A stretch of 64,000 bases of DNA from Pseudisothecium myosuroides (GCA_951799445.1 OX637287.1:124001-188000), one strand, 5' to 3'. Shown: positions 1 through 12,679, numbered from the stretch's first letter. The notes: a model not told the origin generated them from the letters alone. Numbers and translations are program-made.

Positions 1-960
1 TACCCAGGTTACAATAAAATCTCACTAAAAATTAGACTAGCTTGTTTTATGTTAATAATGCGCTCCGTGAAGTTTCACGGCATTCCGATAGCAGCAAGTA
101 CCCGAACCGGCGAGATTCCTCGGAAATTAACCATGTGGCGGGGTCCCCGCCACGTTGACCGACATCCCGGGACCATACGATGGCAAAACAAAGTCAACCA
201 AAAGTCCTTCCCAACTCTCTCGCACCTACCGGAGACCCTAGGCTATTCACATTTCTCAAAATAGGAGACCCCCAAGATCTAAGAATTTACCACGATTTGG
301 TTTTTAAACTAAATTAGCCTACGATGGATTTTTGGCCTCGGTACGGGGGGTATGGGGATAAAGGACTAAACTCGGCGATCTGGAGCCAACGGCGCAATCC
401 GTTTGGCGATTGGAGTTAATCTCCAAAAGTTAGGATGTTGGTACAGTATAGATGGTAGAAGTAGATTTTTAGGGATTAGGATGAAAATCCCCGTTGATAA
501 GGTTACCTTAGAACTCTAGAGGGAGGAGTGAGCCTTTGGAAACCTATATAAGGGCCCCATTTCTCTCTCTAGAACACTCTCAATTCTTGTTTTGGGTCCG
601 TGGGTCCAAGTTATTTTGGATATTTTGGCGTTTGAAGCCGAAAACCTCTACGGTGTTTTCGGAGCACTTTTGGTTCCATTGTTGCTTATTTTCAGGCTTT
701 GAAGGTCCTTAGGGGTCTTTCTACCTTGCTTTGTATACTCTTTGGTGAAGTTTTGATACCTTGTTGTAAATAGAGAGCCTCTCTCTCCCTCTTGTGTGTT
801 TTGTGAGTTCACTTGTGAGGTTTAGGAGTCCTTTGTGGTGTCTTACACTAATTCTAAAGTCACCCTCTACCGTACCTTGGCGATGCCGCTTTGGAGGGCC
901 TTTAGCTTGTAAATCTTATGTTGTCACGTTTTTCCTAACTTGTGTGTTCCTTTTAGGTAT
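1..960 (+). promoter_or_regulatory. Promoter-like region, possibly part of an LTR
   Basis: No convincing gene is seen here. A good TATA box (CTATATAAG, about 544-552) is followed by a pyrimidine-rich stretch (TCTCTCTCT), as in plant core promoters and in the U3/R boundary of LTRs. Downstream sequence to about 960 is T-rich and non-coding. The repeat blocks that follow suggest an untranslated leader or retroelement-derived sequence. I could not find a matching second LTR in the window, so the LTR reading is only a possibility. Confidence 0.35.
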
Positions 961-974
961 TTGTTCACCTTTGT

Positions 975-1440
975 TTAACCTTCTCTTTGTTGAATGGACC
1001 CACCTCCGGGACGGCAAAGCTTTGGACCTCTGTTGTGTATGTCTCATAAATTTTAGTCCAACCTTCTTCTAACCTTCTCTTTATTGAGTGGACCCCCCTC
1101 CGGGATGGCGAAGCTTTGACCCTAGGTGTTTCTTCTTTTAAAAGTTTGTCTTTTCCTTCTTCTAAAGTTTCTCTTGTTGAGTGGACCTTCCTCCGGGACG
1201 GCAAAGCTTTGACCCTAGGTGTTTCTTCTTTTAAAAGTTTGTTTTTTCCTTCTTCTAAAGTTTCTCTCGTTGTGTGGACCCCCCTTGGAGACGGCGGAGC
1301 TTTGAACTAGCCACTAAAGCTAAGGCCCAAAGTATGAATTAAAATGGTTCCAACGGCAAAGCTTTGAACCCCTGGGTTGTTAAAGAAGTCCAAAAATTGG
1401 TGTTAAAACCAACTTAACGGCGAAGCTTTGACCCCCTCCC
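975..1440 (+). repeat. Degenerate tandem repeat, about 95-bp unit
   Basis: A block with the core GTGGACCC..CTCCGGGACGGC followed by AAGCTTTGACC recurs near 990, 1090, 1180 and 1275, with shorter copies of the GGCAAAGCTTTGA part near 1355 and 1415. The two central units are nearly identical, including a shared TTTCTTCTTTTAAAAG tract, which gives a period of about 95 bp. Short ORFs in both strands here arise from the repeat and are not supported as genes. Confidence 0.75.
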
Positions 1441-1579
1441 CGTGTCTAAGTTCCAAAGTCTAGTTTCCAAGACCTTTGTGGAAACTCCCAAACTTTAGCT
1501 TCCAAGAGATGTAGGTTGTCAACAATTTCCGGCCCTTTGGCAAAACTACTCTTGCCTTAGTTTTTAGTACCTTAGAGTC

Positions 1580-1895
1580 ATTGTGCAAAATTCCAGTTAC
1601 CTTAGTTTTTTTTTGCAAAGTCCAGCTACCTAGTTATGGTGCAAAAAATCCAGTTACCTTAAGTTTTTGTAAGACCAGCTACCTTAGTTTTTGCAAAGTT
1701 CAACTACCTTAGTTTTTTGCAAGTCCAGCTACCTTAGTTTTATTTTGCAGAGAATAGTTTTTTTTTAGCCCAAGCATTAGTCCAGGCCATCAAACCAGCA
1801 TCAGTCCAGGCCATCAAAACTAGCATTAGTCCAGACCATCAAAACCAGCATCAGTCGAGGCCATCCAAACCAGCATCAGCTAGGCCATCAAATGG
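1580..1895 (+). repeat. Two adjacent minisatellites (about 30-bp and 28-bp units)
   Basis: From about 1580 to 1745 the phrase CCAGCTACCTTAGTTTTTGCAAAGT recurs about six times with small changes. From about 1770 to 1895 a second unit, CAGCATCAGTCCAGGCC followed by ATCAAAAC, recurs about five times. They abut each other and follow the 95-bp repeat, making a run of three unrelated tandem repeats within 1 kb. Confidence 0.75.
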
Positions 1896-1899
1896 AAAC

Positions 1900-2960
1900 A
1901 AACAACCAGTTGTTGTTTGGTTTGTTTATTTTTTTATTTAAATAAATAAATAAATAAAAAATCAGACCCCCGACCCCCCAGCCAGCCAGCCCCTGCCGAC
2001 CTGCCGGGAGGCCAGGCCATGGTGGACAGACAGTTGGGGCCCCAGCACCAGCTCTCTTTTTTTTTTGACTACAGGTTTTTTTTGGTTTTTGATTTTCTAA
2101 AATTAAAACAAAAACAAACCAAAAACAAACCAAAACCAAGAAGGTTGGACGGATTGTTTGCTAAACTAGGGGTTGGGGTAGGATTAGGGTTTACAGAAAC
2201 ACAAGGGAAGAGGGAGAAAAAAGTGGAGAACTCTTGCACCTGCACACACTTTCACCAAGTACACCTGCACACAATGGAAGGAGATTAGGGAAGGAGGAGA
2301 AGAAGTAGGCAAGCAAAGGTGAGAGACGATAAATAGTAGCCTAGGTTAGGATTAGGTAGGCTTAGGAAAAGAAATCTTGAGAATTTATAGTGACCGATGG
2401 GAGGAGGATTAGGATGACACAAAGCAAAGTTGTGTAAGAGGGTAGGAAGAACATTTAAACCCTTTTCGGAGTTTGAAACCATAGTGTAAGACTCATAAAA
2501 GCTTAGGTGGAATAGTGCTAGTGTAGAAGAAAGAGGAAGAAAGAAAAGAAAGGAAGAAGGGAAAGAGGGAGTTTAGATCATCAAAAATTGTAATATTTTC
2601 TAAATAAGCGGTGAGCTCGGAAAAAATTCAAAACAAAACCAAAGACTATCATGGAGCGTGAGGATGTACACGTGGACGTGGACGAAGTTATTTCTGAAAC
2701 CGGTAGGGAAGAGGTGAGTTTTTGATTTAATCTTTGATGTTTTTTCCCTAATTAGCATTTATTTTCCTAATCAGCCCTTAGAGCGTGATTAGCATCCGAG
2801 ATTAGTGTAAATTAGAAGTTTAGATTCAAAAATTGATAGATTAAAAATAGAAGTTTCCGAAAGCATCTTATACGTAAGATTCAACCGTAAACTGACCGCG
2901 TTAGGCTAAGTTAAGCGGTAGGGGGTAGGACGAAGGAATTGAGTAAAATTTCATCCAAAA
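1900..2960. other. Low-complexity region with one possible short exon
   Basis: This stretch holds homopolymer-rich and G+A-rich DNA. At 2651 an ATG opens a short acidic reading frame (MEREDVHVDVDEVI...) that runs to a donor-like GAG|GTGAGT near 2713, so it may be a first coding exon. No downstream exon could be found and no family is recognised. The other short ORFs lack conserved content. Confidence 0.25.
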
Positions 2961-3900
2961 GAAGGAACCATGGACGGAACTTAGGGATTTAGGGTAGAAA
3001 GAGAATTTAGGATTAAAATTAGGGATTAATTAGCGGTTAGAATTAGAGTCAAATTACATTTTTATTTCTTAAAGTTAAAATTCTAAGGTCAAAATCCAGA
3101 GTTAACTTTGGGAAGTTAAAAAGTAGAATTAAATTGGAAGTTTAACTTAGGGGGTTAAAATGTCCAGTGAAACCTTAGGGTAGTTTAGGAAAGGAAGTTA
3201 GGGTTAATTAGAAGTAAAAAATCTGAGTAGGAAGTAGAAATTAAAAGTAAAAACTTTAGACTAAATTTAGGAGGTAGAAATTACAAGTAGAAATAGGAGT
3301 TAGATCTTGAAGTTAGAAATTTGAGATTAGAATGAATGCTAGAGGTCAAAAGCTAGAGTAAAATTTAGAAGTAAAACTTGGAGTAACATTTAGAGTTAAT
3401 CTAGGATTAAAACGATAGGATTAAATCTAGAAGTAGAAAGTCAAAAGTCAAAAGTCAAAAGTTAAGATTAAATTTAAAGGTTAAATTTTAGAGTCAATCG
3501 GGAAGTAAAAAGTTAGGGTGAAAAAATAAAAGTAGAAGTTAAAAGTTAGAGGTAGTGGTTGAGTAAAAACTTAGAGTCAAAAGTCAAAACAAAGTCAAAC
3601 TGTAGAGTTAAATTTAGAAGGGTAAATTTAGAATAAAATAGGGAAGTAAAAACTTGAAGTTAGAGTCAAAACATAAAGTTAACTTTAGAGGGTAAATTTT
3701 AGAGCTAGTTTAGGAGTAAAAACTTGGAGTCAAAAGTCAAAACAAAGTCAAACGACAGCGTTAAATTTTGAAGTTAAATTCTCTAATTAGTTTGGGAAGT
3801 TAAAAACCTAGAGTACACTTAGAAGTTAAAAATTAGAGTAAGAGTTGAAATTTAAGGGTAGCTTTTAAAAGTAGAACTTCTAGGTGGAGTTTTAAAAACC
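2960..3900 (+). repeat. C-poor, purine-rich tract (TTAGAAGTAAAA-like)
   Basis: About 0.9 kb made of variations on AAGTTAAAATTAGAG / AGTCAAAAGTC. On the plus strand cytosine is very rare while guanine is common, so GC skew is extreme. There is no exact period and no reading frame. A similar tract occurs at about 28.32-29.17 kb. Confidence 0.6.
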
Positions 3901-3959
3901 CAAGATAGTCTAAGAGGTTCATGGAAGGAACATAGGGGTTCCCCTTTTCACGTAGTTAG

Positions 3960-4880
3960 GGACGTTAGAAATGACGCCAACTACCCAGTCTACCGTCGAT
4001 ATAGGATAGATAGTTAGGGAGTTAGAATTTCACCATCACTCTGATCATTGCAGTTAGCTTGCGAGTCACTACATGCATTTCTAGTTATTTGCTGCCATCC
4101 ACAACACTTAGGAAACATTAGCAAAAAAGATCCATTGCTTGGAAGGCACAGTGGATTGCGCTCACAACACCCCCATATATTAAAAAAGTGGATAAAGGCA
4201 TAGAACCTGGTTGGTGTTTGCTTTATTACCAAGGGTGGGTAATCCAGCGCCCACACACACCTCTAAAAAATATACGACCCTATTGGAATTGTCCCCAAGA
4301 TATGTAGATTGCAAATCATGGTGGTCATAGGCTTGTCTACCTTATATCTTCTTTGTTGATTCAAATCACTTTGAAATTTTTTCATTCTTCAATTGCTATC
4401 CCTAGAAAAAAAACATGTCCTTTGCAACTGGCAAAAGAACGATTGTTGTCTTAAATGACTCAAAAAACGATTGCAGCAACAAAAAATAACCTTTGATTTG
4501 CTGATTTGACTTTTGCAGTCAATTATTAGTTACAGACATAGGATGGATGAGAAGTGGATGGCCCCCGCAACATTACCATGCAGAAAATATCGTGGTGGGT
4601 GATGTAGAGCACGGCATACACACATGAACTGCTACTAGTGTTGGTCTAGTAATTGTACAAATGACTTGATCTGCTGAATGACTAAAAGACAACTAGCCCA
4701 GAACTTAACAACAATTACTGGAGAACTTATAAACAACTGCCATGTGTCCATTTGTCTTATCCTATAAATTTAAAAAATATATATTTTCCCACTTTGTGAG
4801 CGTTGTGTTTGATTAGGACTACTTACAAGTTACAATGCACACAACTTGTAAACAACTGCAAGTAACTACTGCCAATCTTA
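3960..4880. other. No gene seen
   Basis: AT-rich intergenic DNA. The small ORF on the minus strand at 4014-4256 shows no recognisable domain. Nothing else is supported before the left end of the Harbinger-like element. Confidence 0.4.
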
Positions 4881-5816
4881 AGGTGGGTTCACACTGGGTG
4901 TTATGTGAGAATGGTAGAAAATAGTTAATATGCATTGAAGTTTGTAAACTGACCCTTTTCAGACTTGGAAACCGACAAACCAGCTACATGAAAGACAAAT
5001 TCGTTACATAATTCAGTTGCATTCACATAGAGGGTACTTTAGTCCTCCACTTGTCCTAGGTGGCAGATAACACTCCACTGTAGGACGCATTGTTTACACC
5101 AGAACGTGCACCGCTTGTAAGTTTTTGGAACTCTGTCTCCGTGTGTCGACTTCTCTCTGGGTGCGTTTTCTCTGTTTGTATGCTCGCGGGTAGTCGCTCG
5201 ACGTTCGGAGTTGGCAATCTCTTGCTTTGCAGGAGAAATTGTTATGTGCTGGACGCTTTTTTCCTTCCTCCTCGTTCTGTCCTTGCGATTGTTGTTGCTT
5301 GCTAGTGTTTTTGCTATGAGCAGACTCATTCTCGATATCTCTCCCCACTGGTATGTGCAAATTGTGTGAGAAATTGTGAGCGCCGTCTGTCAATTGCGGA
5401 CGCTGTGAAGGTTTAGGGTTACTTCAGTCCTTCCCACTTGCTTTTTTCCGTGGGCGTGTTGCTGTGGAGCGGGTGCATGCTGTGGTTGTATTTGCGACCA
5501 ATTTGTACAACACGTCCTTCAATTGACCGGGATTGCACGATCACACTACTTTGTTCACCGAGTGTAAGAGGTAAGATGCTGCCCTTCATGTAATGTGCGA
5601 TTGAGAGAATCAATTGTTGTCCTATCATGGGTTTTATTTTCCATAGAAATGCTATCCTCCATACATTGAAAAGTGACTTTGCGCACTTGTAATTTCATTC
5701 TCGTCAACAAGTTCATTTGAAAGCCAGCTGTAGGCCACTGTTTTTACTCCTTGTCGTGGCATTTGTTATGCACAGTTTAGGGCCACTTCCCTCCCCTGTA
5801 TGATTAACAGCACAAC

Positions 5817-7174
5817 ATGAATTCTCCATTTTGCCCGAACACCGTTGCTGCCTTTGGGGCCTGGGAACTGCTGCAGCTCTTGGCTGCTCCACTAGCTGCT
5901 TACTTGCCAGAGACAGTGGAAGACAATGAAGTGGACTTCCTGGCCAGAATTGTCGCCCTTCCAAGTAATCCATCACAAGATTTTGAAGGTCAAATGTCAG
6001 CAACGCTGCACAACTTTAGGCTGTGGACATCCTCCAACGTTTTAGGAGATGACTTGGGATTCTGGGTGAAACCTAGATCTACGACATGGTTCTCTAGGTT
6101 TTTACTTGAGCAGTACGACAACGATCGCTAGGTGAAAATATTTTGCATGAGTAAACCAGCTATCTTTGCTGTTACGGATTTGTTGCGGCCGCACATACAA
6201 AAAAAGAACACCCCCTATAGATTAGCCATACCTGTTCTTATACATGTGGCATGTACCCTCTTCAAGCTCGCCCACGGAGCAAAGCTTGTCATATGCAGTG
6301 AGTTATTTGCTATTGGGAAGAGTTCAGTTTCGTTAATCTTAAGGACATTGTGAATGCAGTGAACGACACTTTACAACATGAGATAATGTGGCCTACTAGA
6401 CTACGCATGCAAGAAACAGAAGCTAAGTTCTTACAGTTGTGTGGACTACCTGGTGTGGTAGGCGCCATTGACGGTACGCACATTCACATCTCTAAACCCA
6501 AGCATTTCCCTGCTGATTATTATTATTACAAATCAGGGGGGTACACGTTGAACTGTCAAGCTGTTGTTGACTGCGAGAAGAGATTCTTGGACTTGTATTT
6601 AGGAATGCCTGGATCAACAAACGACTCCCACATGCTTCGCCGTTCTTCTCTCTATGATTTGGCAATGCACGGCAATATTCTTGATCCACAGTTGTCGTTC
6701 CAAGGTTTTGCACCGTACCTTGTTGGAGATCAAGGTTATCCCCTCCTTCCATGGCTTATGGTACCCCACGGAACTCAAGGATGAGTTTCAATGGCTGAGG
6801 CATTATTCAACCGATGTCTCAGTAGGGGCCGGTGCATAGTAGAAAATGCCTTCGGCATTTTGAAGCAAACCTTCCGTGAATTGCTCAACAAAACTAACCT
6901 CGACGTAGCATTTCTCCCAGACGTCATAGTCACATGTGCCACTTTGCACAACATTCTTTTGGGGCAGTCACTTGAGCAGGTGGAGACGCTATTGCATATT
7001 CTCAAGCAAGAAGGATTGAACAAAGAAGTGCTCAACAAAGAAGTTGTTCACGATGTTGTCGACAACCAAGGTGCAGAAGACTTGGTGGATGATGCTCCTG
7101 AACAAATGGCTGGATACGAAAAACGCAACGTGCTTGGTGTGTACCTGAGCACCCATCGGCTACATGCTCATTGA
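5817..7174 (+). pseudogene. PIF/Harbinger (HARBI1-like) DDE transposase, broken
   Basis: Segments in order: 5817-6128 (N-terminal region), 6132-6350 (helix-turn-helix region with KPAIFAVTDLL...IPVLIHVACTLFKLAHG), 6350-6784 (nuclease core with GAIDGTH, first Asp; LGMPGSTNDSHML, second Asp; VGDQGYPLLPW) and 6791-7174 (SRGRCIVENAFGILK, with the catalytic Glu). A TAG at 6129-6131 replaces the Trp expected before the ..F.MSKP..F motif. A one-base frame change near 6340 and another near 6775-6790 separate the segments. Family and catalytic residues are clear, but the gene is disrupted. In an intact element it would cut and rejoin the TIRs. Confidence 0.85.
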
Positions 7175-10140
7175 AGGAAGGTACGCTCTCAAAAGTATTG
7201 CCATTTACTCATCCTTCTGCAATCCTTGTCCATCTTCTGTTCCAATGCTATTTGGAGCTGATTTCCAGCATTGTGCACAGTTCAGCCCGTAAAAGTTTCC
7301 CTGCCGTCTGTGAACTTCATCGTCCTGTGACTTCACTTCGTTCACTACGCTCTGTCTCCGCTGCTTTTTGAGAGACTTTGATAGAAATTCCTTCTTCTGT
7401 AGGGTTTGGTCCATCTCTATTTTGTTGGTTCACCTTCCACTTCTTGTCCTTTTTGTTGTCTGGAGGAAGCTTCACCATCATTATGTCTAAGGTAGGAGGT
7501 CCAAAAATGGAGCATCTAAGCGCTAAAACTGAATTTTGGGGAGGTAAAACATCTTGAAATATATTTCAGTAAATTTTCCTTGAAAGACAAGTGGAATTGA
7601 AATCTAATCCAAGTCGTTTCATATTTTTTGAACCTTTGTAGAATTAGTTAGAAATTCTTGAAGTTGGAAAAAAGTGGTCATCTGTGGTCATAAAAATGGA
7701 CCACCTCCTCAAACGTGCATAGGTGGTACATTGAAGAAAGCCAAATGTAACTGTGAGTCATGTTCCACTGTAATGCCCGCTCCGTTTTACAGCCTCCTAC
7801 CTTATGATTTCTTATTTTGTTTGGCCACCTCAGTATAATTATGAATTGAATTGTTTGTGGTCATTTCAGTGCAAGAAGAATCTCGAGAGGAGACTCCAAT
7901 GCGAGCGCCAGCAGATTTAGCAAGTATTAGAATAGGCTAAGTTCGTTCTTGCAAGAAGTTAGCACATCATAGTTTTCCTCAATCTATGCTACAAGTTTGC
8001 GTTGGCTTCCGCATTACATACATATGATGATAATAATGCAGGATTTCACATGTGTGCCTGAACACACAATTTTGTCTGTCTTTGCTTTTCAGTGACTGTA
8101 GACTGTCTTCACTATTCGGGCTTCCACTAATTTTTGTGTATTTCTCTCTACAAAATTTTAGGATGATGAAACAACATATTGCAAGCTCTTGGACTGGGCG
8201 GTTACAATCACTGTGTAGGTCGATGATGTGGTCGTTATTCTCGAGCAATAACACATTGTTTCTGAAAGCGAGCCCTTGTCACTCTTCAAATCAGTCTTTG
8301 GTGTCGCATGTGCCTTTTTTGGGAATGCGGATTGCCTTCATGTTTTGGTGACTCAGTGTGAGTGCTCGTGTTGCCCGGCTTTCAAATTGGTCGTGTCACT
8401 TTTTCGAAGTCCACTGTCCATGGAAGACCAGGATGCAGCTGAATATCGGAAACAAGTAACTGTCGTCTGTAGATGACCTTCGAAGCGCCTGGGCTTCCCT
8501 CGTCGGTGAGTTTTCTTGCCTGTTCGTTTCTCAAATGCTGATGTGTTGCAAGCCTGTTAGTGATAAAAGGGAAGCTTGCTCGGCTTTGTCGCTTCCTGTT
8601 GTAGTAAGGCTGGAGGTAGGGTTCCGTGTCTTCTACTTGCGGTAAACTATGGATCCACTCACATACGGCCGCAAACAATTCTGAGAGTTGCTATAGAATC
8701 ATGTTTTCAAGTGATCTGTCCCATCCAGGGTAAGAATGTCATGAACCTTGCATGAGAAATTGGGGGAACTAAGCTGCTGAATGAAATCGTAGTTTCTGGT
8801 GACTCATCTTTCATTTCATTTTTATGGTACTGCTGGTCCTATTCAAAATCCTCCCAGCAGCGATGCTGTGGTTCAAGCATTACCGAGGCACCGATCTTCC
8901 ACTGGCTGCCGATCCTGTTGTTCCCAGTGGGCGTGTCACTTCAATCTTCTGCATGGGCGCTCCTGCTTTGCTCACTTCGTCGGAAGCCGTCTCTGAGCTC
9001 TTTTCGTAGCTGCGCAGTACAGATATTCTGGAGAAGGCCCTATTGTCTACCTCCCTTGAAGCCGCTCAATTCAGTCTTTTCATAGATTTTTATGCTTCTC
9101 AATTTGCCAAAGCATCTTCACTTCAAAGAAGAGTGAATGAGCTTTCTACTTGCTTTACTTCTCTGAAGTTCATGGATTTTTGAGACTGTTCCAGTAATTA
9201 GAAGTTTCATGTTGTTGTATTGTTGGTGAAAGCACCCTCGTAGACCTCGCCCTCACTTGCAATAGAGTTGTATGAAACAACTCTGATATACGACCTTGTA
9301 TACTACAATGGCAGTCATTGTGTTATCCAGAAAGATATGACAACAAGTTCTGATGAATTTGCGTTTCTCTAATGGAAATTTCCAAGTTGTGATGCATGCT
9401 TTGTTGCCTAGAGTGCGTTCTTTTTGTCCTCCACACTCCGTGCAGTCAATGCCGTTGCCCTTCTTTTGTGTCAACAAGTGAACTGAGAGTCTCGGATGGC
9501 CCCCCTCTTCTTCAACAAATTGGGCGATTGTCATAGCGAGAGTGAGAAGGCGGTACAAGAAACCAGTGTGTTCAGAAAATGAGGTCCATTTGAAACCAAC
9601 ATCCCGGTTTCATGTGGCATTTGTGAATTTTATATGGCGTTTGTATCATACTGGACTCAAGAAAATTACTACTTCGAAGCGAAATGTCCATTCCAAAAAC
9701 GACTTCCCGGTTTCATGTGGCGTTTGAGAATTTCATATGGAGTTTGTATCATACTGGACTCACAAAAATGACTACTTGGAAGCGAACCGGTTTCAAATTT
9801 TTTTTGAGTGTGAGTGTCATTCATTTTTGTCCTTTCATTTTTGACATTGTTGAAGTGGAACATGGAGGCAATCATTGGAATCGCAAGCAAGTTAGTTACC
9901 AGTTCCTTGATATTGGAAGTAGCTGTGGCGTAGTACAAATATGAACGTCATGGACTTTTCTCATTGCCTGGGATACCTTGAACTGTCAAGCAAAGTGCTA
10001 GTAGCAGTACTACAAGTCCTCTATAGACAGCCAGCGGACCCACAAAACAACACGACGTTGCAGCTCCCATAGTACGAGAACGGCAGTTACTAAAGAAACA
10101 ACGTACTTCTAGATTGAAAAGATGCTGAACTATAGCAAAC
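7175..10140. other. Interior of Harbinger element, no gene supported
   Basis: Non-coding filler between the two transposon genes. It includes a 103-bp tandem duplication (CCCGGTTTCATGTGG at 9603 and 9706). Short ORFs on both strands lack conserved content. Confidence 0.4.
9603..9805 (+). repeat. Tandem duplication, 103-bp period
   Basis: Two head-to-tail copies each begin with CCCGGTTTCATGTGGC and continue through TTTGTATCATACTGGACTCA and GAAGCGAA. They differ at a few positions. Confidence 0.8.
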
Positions 10141-10146
10141 TAGAAA

Positions 10147-11642
10147 TTACGCTGGTGCTGGGAAGGTGGAGTTATCCTCTTTGGCAGTTGAAAGTGCTCC
10201 GCATGGTTCCTCTGCAATTCCTCGAGCAGCCTTGTCGATGGTGACTTTGGCATCGGGCTGGGAGCCTTGACCGGAAGGTAGGGCGGACTGAGACATGTTC
10301 ATTGCAGGCAAGGGAAATTCTGAAGATGTTGCTTTTGGCATCTTAGTGGGCACTTGCATGTTGTTTACTGTCAAACCGTGATGCAAAACAAAGGACAAAT
10401 GGGAGAGGCAACTCACCATTTCTCCTTGTTTCAAAATTGCAAGGCGTGCATTCTCATTTGCAATTGCAGCATTTTTGTCTAGTCTTCTATCCTTCTCTCT
10501 TTGATACTCCATTTGCTCCAAGAAAAGCTTGAGCTGAACGTCAATTTTAGATCTCTCCAAGTCTTGTGACGCTTGTGCAATGTCTTACATCTGCTGTGCC
10601 ATGATCTCGCCGGTGGCCTTTATGGCGTCAGCTATAACAGCATGGCCAGTTACATTCTTCCTGCGGATGCCGGTATTGCCATTGCGACGACTTCCAGTGA
10701 AATGATTGGTGCTCGAGGAGCTTATAAGGTGGTGCGGAACTCCTCCAGGCAATGCTCCGGGTGTGAATTAGCTAGTGTTGGAGGAGCTTATAAGGTGGGG
10801 TGCAACTCCTGCAGGCAATGCTCCAGGCGTGAACTGACTAGTGTTGGAGGAGCTTATAAGGTGGGGCGTACCTCCAATAGAAATTGCTCCGGGTGCTCTC
10901 GATAGTGGAGTCGAAGAGGAGTCATTCGTTGCAGCTGCCCTGGTTGGGGTGGTCAACCAAAGAGGAGAGGAACGGGGCAGAGATGCTCGGTTCGTGTCCT
11001 CAGTGTCTGCAGCGTGAATGATGTCCATGACGTCCTCGCTCTCTTCGTCAGTATCAGGTGCCTCTTGTTCAACTGGCATAGTCATGGGAGGTTCGTAATT
11101 CCCATCGATAGGAAATAGCAAGTCCCGAACATGCGGGGGTTGAATTTGGGGTCGAGCTCCAAACCATCCATGGATTGCTTCAAAGACATCTTGACCAAAT
11201 AGTCGAGGCAGTCCTTCAACCTTTCGCTCTGACGCAGACAAGTTCCAGTAGGGTGTGTTTCTTCCGGTGCAACACATGTAATCTGCAATTTGTTTGTACT
11301 CTGGGATGAGCTGGTTCCACTTTGTTTTGCAGGCCGGACCGTCTCGCATGCACGGAGAGATGTTGGCCGCCATAATTTCTTGGGAGACACGAATCCACTT
11401 GGATGCATCGGGCGTCATCAAATCGCGACCGTCTATGGTGTCCAATTCGTCCAAGAACATGGTCTTCTTCACTGAGATCAAGGTCATGACTTCAACTGGT
11501 AGCCAATTTGGCCCCCTGTCCTTTCGAGCCCTCTTGGGTTGACTTCCACTTCCCGTTGCTCTGACGGAGGTAGGATTTTGTGGTAGGGTCGGTGTTGTCC
11601 TTTGACGCGGAAGAGGCCGAGCAGGGACGAGAGATGGTGAAC
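10147..11642 (-). pseudogene. Harbinger Myb/SANT-like DNA-binding protein, broken
   Basis: Reading the minus strand, an acceptor-like TGGCTTTCCAG precedes 11642. The frame then encodes a basic linker (QPKRARKDRGPNW), a trihelix/SANT-like domain (W..V......C..KW..L.PEYK.IADY, then a TPYWNLS signature), an acidic-Ser/Thr region, three 22-residue repeats (..HLISSSNTSQFTPGALP..) and a C-terminal helical region (FLEQMEYQREKDRRLDKNAA). Two in-frame TAA stops interrupt it (plus-strand TTA at 10768-10770 and at 10585-10587). The first replaces the Gln codon CAG found at the same place in the neighbouring repeat. Such proteins bind the transposon ends and recruit the transposase. Upstream exons were not identified. 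Confidence 0.75.
10706..10903 (-). repeat. Three 66-bp in-frame tandem repeats
   Basis: The phrase GGAGGAGCTTATAAGGTG recurs with CTTATAAGG at 10721, 10787 and 10853, an exact 66-bp (22-codon) period inside the Myb/SANT-like gene. The unit adds a Ser/Thr/Pro-rich segment to the protein. Confidence 0.9.
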
Positions 11643-11764
11643 CTGGAAAGCCAGAATGCAATGTTATTTCAATGTTGGAAAGGAACAAATTGTAGTAGAT
11701 GCATTGGAGGTCATATGTGTCTTCAAGAGGAATGTGACTACATTGTCTAGTAACTAACAGCAAG

Positions 11765-12655
11765 CTCAGTACAAGGGATTGAAGGGAATATTCAAGTTAT
11801 GTACAGTAGCTCAGTCGAATTCAGTCTCAGGAAAGGCTCTGCAAAGGGTCAATCTCATGTTTGCTGAAGTTTGGAACTTTATCATTGTGAAGAAATTTAT
11901 CATGCATACTATTCTCTCATTTTGAAGCAATTGACAATATAGCCGACTACCTCAGCCGCTGACTAATGGGACAGTATGTGAAGAATCATACTTCATAGGA
12001 GGACTGCTAGACTACGTACGGGACGAGACCCATTACTCACCGCTTACAAACATGGTAGCAAGTGGAGTTGGTGCTCCGTAGGACTAGGCATCGAGACAAT
12101 TTTCCATGACGGTGGTTACTTGAAAATCTACATCAAAACAGAAACGACAGTAATTCAGAGATCAGCAAATCAATCAGTTCAAGAATGCAAAGTAGGTCGA
12201 GCAATAGTATGTACAATGACATTGTCATGCACGTCAAAGACTGTGAAAAAGAAGCACAATGACGATGGTGGATGTGCACAATTGAGAAGCAGACTGTACC
12301 TTCAAACGACGTTGCTGTACAAGCATCTGCATGAGGAATCGTCAATATTTAAAGGTTGGACGGCGGAGATAGGGCTTCCCACTTGGCAGCTGTGTCCATT
12401 CTTCATGAACACCAACCGTTGTAGAAATCCGAGAAGAATGCCGACTCTTTCGGCACCGCTCTTTGGTAGTGCCAGTAAAACTCTGCCACTACCAAAGAGC
12501 GCACCTAACTTCCTGAGATCTACATTTTGTCTTGATTTTGTATTTATGTAACAACGGTGCCATCTCCTGTTTCTCCCAGAGATCGTGCACTACGCTTGGA
12601 GCTAACAGCGCTCTTATTTGCGGTGCCACCTAGGTTCGGGTTGTAAAACTGCCTT
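11765..12655. other. Right interior of Harbinger element, no gene supported
   Basis: Probably contains the 5' leader of the minus-strand Myb/SANT-like gene. The ORF at 12120-12551 has no recognisable content. A hairpin at 12457-12501 is listed separately. Confidence 0.35.
12457..12501. repeat. Perfect 15-bp hairpin with 15-nt loop
   Basis: CGCTCTTTGGTAGTG at 12457-12471 is followed after 15 bases by its exact reverse complement CACTACCAAAGAGCG at 12487-12501. It lies about 160 bp inside the proposed right end of the Harbinger element, where subterminal structures are common. Confidence 0.85.
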
Positions 12656-12679
12656 ACAGTGTGAATGCCCTCACAGTAG

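Larger units (their letters stand above)
4883..12674. mobile_element. Degenerate PIF/Harbinger DNA transposon
   Basis: The interval carries the two-gene set typical of PIF/Harbinger elements in convergent orientation: a DDE transposase (+, 5817-7174) and a Myb/SANT-like DNA-binding partner (-, 10147-11642). Possible terminal inverted repeats are GTGGGTTCACACTG at 4883-4896 and CAGTGTGAATGCCC at 12657-12670. They share TTCACACTG but differ nearby, and I cannot define a clean 3-bp TTA/TAA target duplication, so the exact ends are uncertain. Both genes carry in-frame stops, so the element cannot be autonomous now. Confidence 0.6.
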
